NCBI GenBank assembly: GCA_023396115.1
Contig: JAEWXC010000058.1
Location: 1-22,256, forward strand
Direction: 5' to 3'
DNA length: 22,256 bases
From: Actinomycetes bacterium
GTDB lineage: Bacteria > Actinomycetota > Actinomycetes > Propionibacteriales > Nocardioidaceae
In this document: positions 13,816 through 21,087 of the stretch, in pieces
Layout of the letters: every line of letters begins with the position of its first letter
How positions within the stretch are numbered: the first letter of the stretch is position 1
Notes under the pieces: model-generated
The model's input: only the letters and a program-made list of their open reading frames with translations
Databases searched by the model: none
What the model was told of the DNA's origin: nothing
Made by a program: the position numbers and the translations under genes

Positions 13816-15075
13816 ATGCGCATCCTCATGATCGGGTCGGGCGGTGTCGGTGACGCCGCTGCCCGGATCGCGGCAGAACGTTCCTTCTTCGAGTCCTGGG
13901 TCGTGGCCGACCGCGACCTGGACCGGGCCACCCGGACGGTGGCGGCGGTGGTGGAGCGGCACCCCGGCGAGGAGCGGTTCCGTGCCGCGCACGTCGACGC
14001 CGCCCGGGCCGACGCGGTCACCGCCCTGGCCCGCGAGGTGGGCGCCACGCACGTCTTCAACGCCGTCGACCCGCGCTTCGTGATGCCGATCTTCACCGGC
14101 GCCCGCGCGGCCGGGGCCGACTACCTGGACATGGCGATGAGCCTGTCGCGCCCGCACCCCACCGAGCCGTACTCCCGGGTGGGGGTCAAGCTGGGCGACG
14201 AGCAGTTCGCCCTGGCCGACGAGTGGGAGGCCGAGGGCCGGTTGGCACTGGTCGGCATCGGGGTGGAGCCGGGGCTGTCGAACGTCTTCGCCCGCTACGC
14301 CGTGGACGAGCTGTTCAGCCACGTGGTCGAGCTGGGCACCCGGGACGGCGCCAACCTGGTGGTCCGCGACGAGGACGGCCGGGAGATCTTCGCCCCGGGC
14401 TTCTCGATCTGGACGGTCATCGAGGAGTGCCTCAACCCGCCGGTGGTGTGGGAGTCCGGGCGGGGCCTGGAGGAGGGGTTCTCCACGCTGCCCCCGTTCT
14501 CGGAGCCGGAGGTCTTCGAGTTCCCCGAGGGCATCGGCCCGGTGGAGTGCGTGCACGTGGAGCACGAGGAGGTGCTGATGATGCCGCGCTGGCTGCAGGC
14601 CGAGCGGGTCACCTTCAAGTACGGCCTGGGCGAGGAGATGATCAACGTCCTGCGCACCCTGCACACCCTGGGTCTGGACTCCACCACCCCGGTCAGCGTG
14701 CGCGGGGTGGAGGTCTCGCCGCGCGACGTGGTCGCGGCCTGTCTGCCCGACCCCGCCGGCATCGGCCCCCGGATGGAGGGCAAGACCTGCGCCGGGCTGT
14801 ACGTGACGGGCACCGGCACCGACGGCAACCCCCGGGCGGTGTACCTCTACCACGTGGTCGACAACGCCGACACGATGCGCGACTACGGCGCCCAGTGCGT
14901 GGTGTGGCAGACCGCGGTCAACCCGGTGGTCGCCCTGGAGCTGCTGGCCACCGGGGTCTGGTCCGGCGCCGGGGTGCTGGGCCCCGAGGCGTTCGAGCCG
15001 CGCCCGTTCCTGGACCTGCTGGCCGCACCGAAGCCGCAGGGCTACGGCTCGCCTTGGGGAATGGAGGAGCGATGA
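13816..15075 (+). CDS. Saccharopine-dehydrogenase-like oxidoreductase, unassigned step in the polyamine operon
   Basis: This 419-residue protein has an N-terminal Rossmann fold with Gly-Ser-Gly-Gly-Val-Gly at 7-12 and Asp32-Arg-Asp at the end of the second strand, suggesting an NAD(P) cofactor. Asn-Ala-Val-Asp-Pro-Arg and Asp-Tyr-Leu-Asp-Met follow, then Gly-Val-Glu-Pro-Gly-Leu-Ser-Asn (about 148-155), matching the saccharopine dehydrogenase family. That superfamily makes or breaks secondary amines (saccharopine, carboxynorspermidine; bacterial homospermidine synthase is related). No other lysine-pathway gene is near, and the gene is fused into the polyamine operon, 28 bp after potC and overlapping gabT by 4 bp (ATGA). 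I infer a secondary-amine substrate such as spermidine or an imine intermediate, but this is unproven. The family is confident, the substrate unknown. Confidence 0.85.
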   Translation: MRILMIGSGGVGDAAARIAAERSFFESWVVADRDLDRATRTVAAVVERHPGEERFRAAHVDAARADAVTALAREVGATHVFNAVDPRFVMPIFTGARAAGADYLDMAMSLSRPHPTEPYSRVGVKLGDEQFALADEWEAEGRLALVGIGVEPGLSNVFARYAVDELFSHVVELGTRDGANLVVRDEDGREIFAPGFSIWTVIEECLNPPVVWESGRGLEEGFSTLPPFSEPEVFEFPEGIGPVECVHVEHEEVLMMPRWLQAERVTFKYGLGEEMINVLRTLHTLGLDSTTPVSVRGVEVSPRDVVAACLPDPAGIGPRMEGKTCAGLYVTGTGTDGNPRAVYLYHVVDNADTMRDYGAQCVVWQTAVNPVVALELLATGVWSGAGVLGPEAFEPRPFLDLLAAPKPQGYGSPWGMEER

Positions 15076-16415
15076 GCGTCGAACAACGCCGGGTGCTGGC
15101 CACCGCTGTGCCCGGACCGCGCTCGGTCGAACTGGCCGCCCGCAAGGCGGCGTGCGTCTCGGCCGGGGTCGGGACCGGTGTCGGGGTGTACGTCGAGCGC
15201 GCCGGCGGCGGCATCCTGGTCGACGTCGACGGCAACCAGCTGATCGACTTCGGCTCCGGCATCGCGGTCACCACCGTCGGCAACTCCGCCCCCGAGGTCG
15301 TGGACCGGGTCCGCGCCCAGGTCGCCGAGTTCACCCACACCTGCTTCATGGTCACCCCCTACGAGGAGTACCTGGCGGTCTGCGAGAAGCTCGCCGAGCT
15401 CACGCCCGGTGACCACGAGAAGCGCTCGGCCCTGTTCAACTCCGGCGCCGAGGCGGTGGAGAACGCGGTGAAGATCGCCCGCTACGCCACCGGCCGGGAC
15501 GGCATCGTCGTCTTCGACCACGCCTACCACGGCCGCACCAACCTGACGATGGCGCTGACGGCCAAGTCGATGCCCTACAAGCACGGGTTCGGGCCGTTCG
15601 CCGGCGAGGTGCACCGGGTGCCGATGGCCTATCCCTACCGGTGGCCCACCGGCCCGGAGAACTGCGCGAGCGAGGCGTTCGAGGAGTTCGTCGCCCGGGT
15701 GCAGACCCAGGTCGGGGTGGAGAACACCGCCGCGGTGCTGGTCGAGCCCATCCAGGGCGAGGGCGGGTTCATCGAGCCGGCCCCCGGCTTCCTGGCCCGG
15801 GTGGCCCAGTGGTGCCGCGAGCACGACGTGCTGCTGATCGCCGACGAGGTGCAGACCGGGTTCGCGCGCACCGGCGACTGGTTCGCCAGCGAGCACGAGG
15901 GCGTGGTGCCGGACCTGGTCACCACGGCCAAGGGCATGGCCGGCGGGCTCCCGCTGGCGGCGGTGACCGGGCGCGCCGAGGTGATGGACGCCGTCCACGC
16001 CGGCGGGCTGGGCGGCACCTACGGCGGCAACCCGGTGGCCTGCGCGGCAGCGCTGGGCGCGATCGCGACGATGGAGGAGCTCGACCTGCGCGGCCGCGCC
16101 CGGGAGATCGGCGCGACGTTCTCGCGGCGGCTCGGCGCCCTCGCCGCGCGGTACCCCGACCGGATCGGCGAGGTCCGTGGACGCGGCGCGATGTTCGCGG
16201 TCGAACTGGTCACCGACGCCGCCTCGCGGACCCCCGACGCGGCGCTGGCTGCGGCCGTGCACCGCGGCTGCTCCGCCCGCGGGCTGGTCACCCTGACGTG
16301 CGGTACGTTCGGGAACGTCTTCCGGTTCCTGCCTCCGCTGGTGATCGGGGACGACCTCCTCGAGGAGGGTCTTGACCTCTTCGAGGCCGCCTTCGAGGAA
16401 GTGGTGAACCCGTGA
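15072..16415 (+). CDS. gabT: 4-aminobutyrate--2-oxoglutarate transaminase
   Basis: GabT moves the amino group of GABA to 2-oxoglutarate, giving succinic semialdehyde and glutamate. The 447-residue class III aminotransferase shows Asn-Ser-Gly-Ala-Glu-Ala-Val-Glu-Asn-Ala (123-132), Tyr-His-Gly-Arg-Thr (152-156), Asp258-Glu-Val-Gln-Thr-Gly-Phe-Ala-Arg-Thr-Gly, and Schiff-base Lys287 in Thr-Thr-Ala-Lys-Gly-Met-Ala-Gly-Gly. The sequence Glu-Pro-Ile-Gln-Gly-Glu-Gly-Gly at 225-232 is GabT-like. The frame is open back to 14223 inside the preceding gene, but ATG 15072 with its ATGA overlap is the natural start. The stop overlaps the gabD start (GTGA). gabD directly following strongly supports the GABA assignment. 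Confidence 0.93.
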   Translation: MSVEQRRVLATAVPGPRSVELAARKAACVSAGVGTGVGVYVERAGGGILVDVDGNQLIDFGSGIAVTTVGNSAPEVVDRVRAQVAEFTHTCFMVTPYEEYLAVCEKLAELTPGDHEKRSALFNSGAEAVENAVKIARYATGRDGIVVFDHAYHGRTNLTMALTAKSMPYKHGFGPFAGEVHRVPMAYPYRWPTGPENCASEAFEEFVARVQTQVGVENTAAVLVEPIQGEGGFIEPAPGFLARVAQWCREHDVLLIADEVQTGFARTGDWFASEHEGVVPDLVTTAKGMAGGLPLAAVTGRAEVMDAVHAGGLGGTYGGNPVACAAALGAIATMEELDLRGRAREIGATFSRRLGALAARYPDRIGEVRGRGAMFAVELVTDAASRTPDAALAAAVHRGCSARGLVTLTCGTFGNVFRFLPPLVIGDDLLEEGLDLFEAAFEEVVNP

Positions 16416-17875
16416 CCAGCAGTGCAGTCGACCGACTCCCCCACGGCCTGTACATCGACGGGGCCTGGGTCCCCGCCGGTGACGGCGCGACGTTCGAGGT
16501 GCGCAACCCCGCGACCGGCGACGTGCTGACCCGGGTCGCCGACGCCTCGGCCGCCGACGGGGACGCCGCGCTCACCGCCGCGCACACCGCCCAGCGCTCC
16601 TGGGCCGCGACGGCGCCGCGGGACCGCTCGGAGATGCTGCGCCGGGCCTACGAGCTGATGGTGGAGCGGACCGACGAGTTCGCCGAGCTGATCACCCTGG
16701 AGATGGGCAAGCCGCTCTCGGAGTCGAAGGGCGAGGTGGCCTACGCCGCGGAGTTCTTCCGCTGGTTCGCCGAGGAGGCGGTGCGGGTGCACGGACGCTA
16801 CGCGACCGCGCCGAGCGGCCCGACCCGGCTGCTGACCACGAAGATGCCGGTCGGCCCGACCCTGATGATCACGCCGTGGAACTTCCCGCTGGCGATGGGC
16901 ACCCGCAAGATCGGCCCGGCCATCGCGGCGGGCTGCACGATGGTGCTCAAGCCGGCCAGCGAGACCCCGCTGGCCTCCGTCGCGCTGGTGGCGCTGCTGG
17001 AGGAGGTCGGAGTGCCGGCCGGCGTGGTCAACCTGGTCACCACCTCGCACTCCTCGGAGGTCTCCGAGCCGCTGATCCGCGACTCACGGCTGCGCAAGCT
17101 CACGTTCACCGGCTCGACGGCGGTCGGCAAGAAGCTGGTCGAGCAGTCGGCCACCCAGTTGCTGCGGGTCTCGATGGAGCTCGGCGGCAACGCGCCCTTC
17201 CTGGTCTTCGGCGACGCCGACCTGGACGCGGCCGTCGACGGCGCGGTGCTGGCCAAGATGCGCAACACCGGCGAGGCCTGCACCTCGGCCAACCGGTTCC
17301 TGGTGCACGCTGAGGTCGCCGAGGAGTTCTCGACGCGGCTGGCCGAGCGGCTCGGCTCGATGACGGTCGCCGACGGAATGGCCGAGGGCAGCGAGGTGGG
17401 TCCGCTGATCACCGAGAAGGCGCGGGCCGCGGTGCACGAGCTGGTCAGCGACGCGGTGGACGGGGGCGCGCGGGCCCTGACCGGCGGAACCCTCCCCGAC
17501 GGCTCCGGCTGGTTCTACCCGCCGACCGTGCTGGTGGACGTTCCGGCGGGGTCGCGGGTCCTCGGTGAGGAGATCTTCGGGCCGGTCGCCCCGGTGACCA
17601 CGTTCACCGACGAGGACGAGGCGGTCCGGCTGGCCAACTCCACCGAGTACGGGCTGGTCGCCTACCTCTACACCCGGGACAACTCCCGGGTGCTGCGGGT
17701 CGGCGAGGCGCTGGAGTTCGGGATGGTCGGGGTGAACACGGGCATCGTCTCCAACCCGGCGGCGCCATTCGGCGGCGTCAAGCACTCCGGGTACGGCCGC
17801 GAGGGCGGCTTCGAGGGCATCGAGGAGTACCTGGAGACCAAGTACCTGGGCGTGGCGGTCGAGCCCGCCCCCTGA
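16412..17875 (+). CDS. gabD: Succinate-semialdehyde dehydrogenase
   Basis: GabD oxidises succinic semialdehyde to succinate, feeding the TCA cycle. The 487-residue aldehyde dehydrogenase shows Ile-Thr-Pro-Trp-Asn-Phe-Pro (153-159), Leu-Lys180-Pro-Ala-Ser (NADP-type cofactor contacts as in E. coli GabD), Phe-Thr-Gly-Ser-Thr (232-236), general base Glu256 in Met-Glu-Leu-Gly-Gly-Asn-Ala-Pro, nucleophile Cys290 in Asn-Thr-Gly-Glu-Ala-Cys-Thr-Ser, and the C-terminal Gly-Gly-Val-Lys-His-Ser-Gly-Tyr-Gly-Arg-Glu-Gly. It starts with GTG inside the gabT stop. It is clearly distinct from the aminobutyraldehyde dehydrogenase at the head of the operon. NAD versus NADP preference cannot be settled by eye. 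Confidence 0.93.
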   Translation: MTSSAVDRLPHGLYIDGAWVPAGDGATFEVRNPATGDVLTRVADASAADGDAALTAAHTAQRSWAATAPRDRSEMLRRAYELMVERTDEFAELITLEMGKPLSESKGEVAYAAEFFRWFAEEAVRVHGRYATAPSGPTRLLTTKMPVGPTLMITPWNFPLAMGTRKIGPAIAAGCTMVLKPASETPLASVALVALLEEVGVPAGVVNLVTTSHSSEVSEPLIRDSRLRKLTFTGSTAVGKKLVEQSATQLLRVSMELGGNAPFLVFGDADLDAAVDGAVLAKMRNTGEACTSANRFLVHAEVAEEFSTRLAERLGSMTVADGMAEGSEVGPLITEKARAAVHELVSDAVDGGARALTGGTLPDGSGWFYPPTVLVDVPAGSRVLGEEIFGPVAPVTTFTDEDEAVRLANSTEYGLVAYLYTRDNSRVLRVGEALEFGMVGVNTGIVSNPAAPFGGVKHSGYGREGGFEGIEEYLETKYLGVAVEPAP

Positions 17876-17889
17876 CCCCGGAGGTTGCC

Positions 17890-19245
17890 GTGATCGACCG
17901 CGCCCGCCTGGCCCGGCTGCACGCCGAGGAGGAGGACCGCTTCACCCGGACCCACCCGCGCTCGGCCGAGCTGGCGGCGCAGGCCCGTGCGCACCTGTTG
18001 GCCGGGGTGCCGATGCCGTGGATGACCCGGTGGCCGGGGTCGTTCCCGCTGCAGGTCGCCGAGGCGTCGGGTGGGCGGTTCACCGACGTGGACGGGCTGG
18101 AGTACGTCGACCTGTGCCTGGGCGACACCGGCGCGATGACCGGGCACTGCCTGCCCGCGGTCGCCGAGGTGGTGGCCGAGCGCACCCGGCGGGGCATCAC
18201 CACGATGCTGCCCAGCGCCGACGCGGCGTGGGTGGCCGCCGAACTGGCCCGACGCTTCGGGGTGCCGCACTGGCAGATGGCGATGACCGCCACCGACGCC
18301 AACCGGTTCGTGCTGCGGTTCGCCCGGCACCTGACCGGGCGCCCGCGGGTCGCGGTGATGGACTGGTGCTACCACGGCACCGTCGACGAGACCCTGGCCG
18401 TGCTGGAGCACGGTCGGGCCGGGGACCGGGTGGTCCCCCGGCCGGGCGCCCTGGGGCCGCAGGTGGACGTCGCACTGACCACGGCGGTGGTGCCGTTCAA
18501 CGACCTCGACGCCCTCGACGCCCGGTTGGCCACCGGCGACGTGGCCTGCCTGCTGATGGAGCCGGCGCTGACCAACATCGGCATCGTGCTGCCCGAGCCG
18601 GGCTACCTGGCCGGGGTGCGGGAGGTGACCCGGGCGCACGGGGTGCTGCTGGTCAACGACGAGACCCACACCATCTGCGCCGGGCCGGGTGGGGCCACCG
18701 CGGCCTGGGACCTGGACCCCGACCTGGTGGTGATCGGCAAGCCGATCGGCGGCGGCATCCCGGTCGCCGCGTACGGGATGACCGACGAGGTCGCCGACCG
18801 GTTGCGCGGCCCGATGCTGGGCCACGAGATCGACGTGGCGGGCGTCGGCGGCACGTTGTCGGGCAGTGCCCTGGCCACCGCCGCGGTCCGGGCCACGCTG
18901 TCCACGGCGCTGCGCGAGGAGGACTTCGCGGTGGCGGTGCCGCTGGCCGAGCGGTTCACCGCCGGGGTGCAGGCGGTGATCGAGGAGCACGGCCTGCCCT
19001 GGCACGTGCAGCGTCTGGGGTGTCGCGCCGAGTACTGGTTCTGTCCCCCGCCCCGTACCGGTGCCGAGGCCGCGGCGGCGGTCGACGAGGAGCTCGACGC
19101 ATTCCTGCACCTGTGGACCCTGAACCGCGGGGTGCTGCTGGCCCCGTTCCACAACATGAGCCTGTTCAGCCCGTTCCACACCACCGAGGACGTGGACACC
19201 CACACCCGGGTGTTCGGCGAGGCGGTGCGGGCGCTGCTGGGGTGA
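17890..19245 (+). CDS. Class III aminotransferase of unknown substrate, last gene of the polyamine operon
   Basis: This 451-residue PLP enzyme is closer to the glutamate-1-semialdehyde aminomutase/transaminase branch than to GabT. Schiff-base Lys284 lies in Val-Ile-Gly-Lys-Pro-Ile-Gly-Gly-Gly, and Asp257 in Val-Asn-Asp-Glu-Thr-His-Thr. The phosphate-binding loop is unusual: where relatives read Ser-Gly-Thr/Ser-Glu-Ala, this has Thr-Ala-Thr-Asp-Ala-Asn (133-138). The active-site pair Cys160-Tyr-His-Gly follows. The GTG start has GGAGG (17880-17884) just upstream and a 14-bp gap from gabD. It is not hemL by context. Candidate roles are transamination of beta-alanine or an omega-amino acid from spermidine's aminopropyl half, or an aminomutase; none is proven. 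Confidence 0.85.
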   Translation: MIDRARLARLHAEEEDRFTRTHPRSAELAAQARAHLLAGVPMPWMTRWPGSFPLQVAEASGGRFTDVDGLEYVDLCLGDTGAMTGHCLPAVAEVVAERTRRGITTMLPSADAAWVAAELARRFGVPHWQMAMTATDANRFVLRFARHLTGRPRVAVMDWCYHGTVDETLAVLEHGRAGDRVVPRPGALGPQVDVALTTAVVPFNDLDALDARLATGDVACLLMEPALTNIGIVLPEPGYLAGVREVTRAHGVLLVNDETHTICAGPGGATAAWDLDPDLVVIGKPIGGGIPVAAYGMTDEVADRLRGPMLGHEIDVAGVGGTLSGSALATAAVRATLSTALREEDFAVAVPLAERFTAGVQAVIEEHGLPWHVQRLGCRAEYWFCPPPRTGAEAAAAVDEELDAFLHLWTLNRGVLLAPFHNMSLFSPFHTTEDVDTHTRVFGEAVRALLG

Positions 19246-19252
19246 GGGCCGC

Positions 19253-19258
19253 TACCCT
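19253..19258 (+). promoter_or_regulatory. Candidate -10 box for the small coiled-coil gene
   Basis: TACCCT lies just after the stop of the last operon gene and 47 nt before the ATG at 19305. No recognisable -35. A GGGGG at about 19296-19300 could serve as a weak ribosome binding site. A short hairpin (CCTCG-CGG-CGAGG) overlaps this spot. Confidence 0.3.
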
Positions 19259-19304
19259 CGCGGCGAGGCCCACCGCGGGTCCGTGACGACGATCGGGGGC
19301 GCCC

Positions 19305-19760
19305 ATGGGCCTGTTCAGGAGCGACGAGGAGAAGGCCAGGGCGGCCGAGGAGCGGGCCGAGGCGGAGCGCACGGCCGCCGCGCAGCAGGCCGAGGCCGAC
19401 CGGGTCGCCGCCGAGGCGGCGCACGCGGCCACCCCGGTGGGTCAGGCCGAGGCAGCGATGCGTCGCGGGGACCGGTTCTGCGAGGTCCAGGTGTCGGTGG
19501 GGCGCCAGGAGCGCGAGGCGATGTGGGGCGAGCGGACCTACGCCGCCGACGACCGGGTGGACAGCTCGGCGCAGGTGCTCGGCGAGATCGAGGAGCTCGG
19601 ATGGCGTCTGGAGCACGTCGGCTACGTGTTCCGGGTGACCGGTGAGTCGAGCTCGGAGAAGGCGTTCATGACCGGCCAGCAGACCGCGGTCAGCGGCGAC
19701 ACCGTCGGCATCTACCTGTTCCGCAACCCCACGGTCGGCGGGGCTGGGGCCCCTGCCTGA
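19305..19760 (+). CDS. Small protein of unknown function with N-terminal coiled coil
   Basis: I do not recognise this 151-residue protein. Residues 1-50 are Ala/Glu/Arg-rich with a predicted continuous helix, likely coiled coil. The C-terminal ~100 residues form a compact mixed domain containing Gly-Glu-Ile-Glu-Glu-Leu-Gly-Trp-Arg-Leu-Glu-His-Val-Gly-Tyr-Val-Phe and ending Gly-Ile-Tyr-Leu-Phe-Arg. This pattern (a region that measures 'how a value looks', followed by a Tyr-Leu-Phe-Arg end) recurs in small actinobacterial proteins often left unnamed. No signal peptide or membrane segment is seen. It has its own possible promoter and lies between the polyamine operon and convergent ilvA, so it is probably not part of either pathway. 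GC codon usage is like its neighbours, supporting a real gene. Confidence 0.8.
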   Translation: MGLFRSDEEKARAAEERAEAERTAAAQQAEADRVAAEAAHAATPVGQAEAAMRRGDRFCEVQVSVGRQEREAMWGERTYAADDRVDSSAQVLGEIEELGWRLEHVGYVFRVTGESSSEKAFMTGQQTAVSGDTVGIYLFRNPTVGGAGAPA

Positions 19761-19778
19761 TCCGGGCCTCAGGCCAGG
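19752..19778. terminator. Hairpin shared by two convergent stop codons, candidate bidirectional terminator
   Basis: CCTGCCTGA (19752-19760) can pair with TCAGG-C-CAGG (19769-19778) across an 8-nt loop, nine pairs with one bulged base. The left arm contains the TGA of the small coiled-coil gene and the right arm contains the stop codon of ilvA on the other strand. There is no T-run, which is normal in very GC-rich actinobacteria. Confidence 0.5.
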
Positions 19779-21031
19779 AACGTGAAGAGCGGCGAGCCGG
19801 GCGGGATGCGTTCGATGGTCAACCGGCTGGACTCCATCCGCTCCAGCAGCGGCCCCAGCAGGCTGGCGGAGTCGATCTCGATGCCGACCAGCGCCGGCCC
19901 GGTCTCCCGGTTGTTCTTCTTCACGTACTCGAAGTGGACGATGTCCTCACCGTCGGCCAGGACGTCCTCCAGGAAGTGCCGCAGCGCGCCGGGCTCCTGG
20001 GGGAAGGTCACCAGGAAGTAGTGCCGCAGACCCTCGTGCAGCGCTGACCGCTCCACGATCTCGGCGTACCGGCTGACGTCGTTGTTGCCGCCGGAGACGA
20101 TGCAGACCACCGCGCCGCTGCCCCGCTCGCCGGGCCGGGAGGCCGCTGCCCAGGTGGAGGCCAACGCACCGGCGGGCTCGGTGATGATCCCGTCGACCTG
20201 GTACAGCTCGAGCATCTCGGTGCAGACCGCACCCTCCTCGACGCGGGCCACCTCGGGCACCAGCCGCTGGATCACCTCGAAGGTGGTCGACCCGGCCAGT
20301 CCGACGGCCGCACCGTCGACGAACGTGTCCACCTCCGTCAGACGGACCGGTGCCCCGGCCGCCAGGGCCGCGCTCATGCTGGCAGCGCCGGCGGGTTCGA
20401 CGCCGACGACGCGCACGTCGGGGTGCTGCTCGGCCAGCCACAGCGCCATCCCGCTGATCAGCCCGCCGCCACCGACCGGCACCACGACGGTCCCGACGTC
20501 GATCCCGGCCTCGGCGGCCTGGGCCATCACCTCGATCGCGACGGTGCCCTGCCCGACGATGGTGGCCGGGTCGTCGAAGGGGTGCACGAACACGGCTCCG
20601 GTCGCCTCGGCGTCGGCCCGCGCCGCCGCACCGGCCTCGTCGTAGGTGGAGCCGACCACCACGAGCTCGACGTGCTCGCCGCCGAGGCTGGCGATCCGCT
20701 GCCGCTTCTGCCGCGGCGTGTTGCCGGGGACGTAGACGCGGGCGTGGATGCCGAGCCGGGCGCACGACCACGCAACGCCCTGGCCGTGGTTGCCGGCCGA
20801 GGCGCAGACCACGCCGCGTTCACGTTCGGTATCGGTCAGCCGGCTGATCGCGTGGAAGGCGCCGCGGACCTTGTAGGAGCGGGCGATCTGCCGGTTCTCC
20901 CGCTTGAGGTGCACCTCGACGCCGAGCAGCTCCGACAACCGGGGGCTGTGCTCCAACGGTGTCCGCAGCACGACCGGGCCCAGCACCTCGGCGGCGGCCT
21001 CCACGGCCGCGGCACTCAACTCGACGCTCAC
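19769..21031 (-). CDS. ilvA: Threonine ammonia-lyase (threonine dehydratase), short form with one ACT-like domain
   Basis: This PLP enzyme converts L-threonine to 2-oxobutanoate and ammonia, the first step of isoleucine synthesis. The 420-residue product shows Schiff-base Lys54 in Ala-Arg-Ser-Tyr-Lys-Val-Arg-Gly-Ala, Ser-Ala-Gly-Asn-His-Gly-Gln-Gly (78-85), and the phosphate-binding loop Val-Gly-Gly-Gly-Gly-Leu (186-191). A single ACT-like regulatory domain occupies about 335-415 (Arg-His-Tyr-Phe-Leu-Val-Thr-Phe-Pro-Gln-Glu-Pro-Gly-Ala-Leu). This is the short biosynthetic form common in Gram-positives, rather than the two-ACT E. coli type. GTG 21031 is preceded by TAGGCT and 6 nt, suggesting a leaderless mRNA. 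A catabolic role cannot be ruled out. Confidence 0.93.
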   Translation of the reverse strand: MSVELSAAAVEAAAEVLGPVVLRTPLEHSPRLSELLGVEVHLKRENRQIARSYKVRGAFHAISRLTDTERERGVVCASAGNHGQGVAWSCARLGIHARVYVPGNTPRQKRQRIASLGGEHVELVVVGSTYDEAGAAARADAEATGAVFVHPFDDPATIVGQGTVAIEVMAQAAEAGIDVGTVVVPVGGGGLISGMALWLAEQHPDVRVVGVEPAGAASMSAALAAGAPVRLTEVDTFVDGAAVGLAGSTTFEVIQRLVPEVARVEEGAVCTEMLELYQVDGIITEPAGALASTWAAASRPGERGSGAVVCIVSGGNNDVSRYAEIVERSALHEGLRHYFLVTFPQEPGALRHFLEDVLADGEDIVHFEYVKKNNRETGPALVGIEIDSASLLGPLLERMESSRLTIERIPPGSPLFTFLA

Positions 21032-21037
21032 CGCGCC

Positions 21038-21043
21038 AGCCTA
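21038..21043 (-). promoter_or_regulatory. Candidate -10 box for leaderless ilvA
   Basis: On the reverse strand TAGGCT is followed by 6 nt and the GTG start of ilvA. Same geometry as at the spoIIM-like gene. The -35 region is not recognisable. No attenuator or T-box is possible with so short a leader. Confidence 0.45.
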
Positions 21044-21087
21044 CGGCGCTGCGGCGGCCGGCCGGCGGGTGCGCCCGGCGACCGGGC

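Noticed and set aside
14223..15071. An N-terminal extension of GabT giving a 730-residue protein
   Set aside because: The extension is an Arg/Gly-rich shadow of the saccharopine-dehydrogenase-like gene; ATG 15072 gives the normal GabT length and an ATGA overlap.
17890..19245. hemL (glutamate-1-semialdehyde aminomutase)
   Set aside because: The fold branch is similar, but the phosphate-binding loop is different, there are no haem genes in the window, and the gene is the last member of a polyamine operon.
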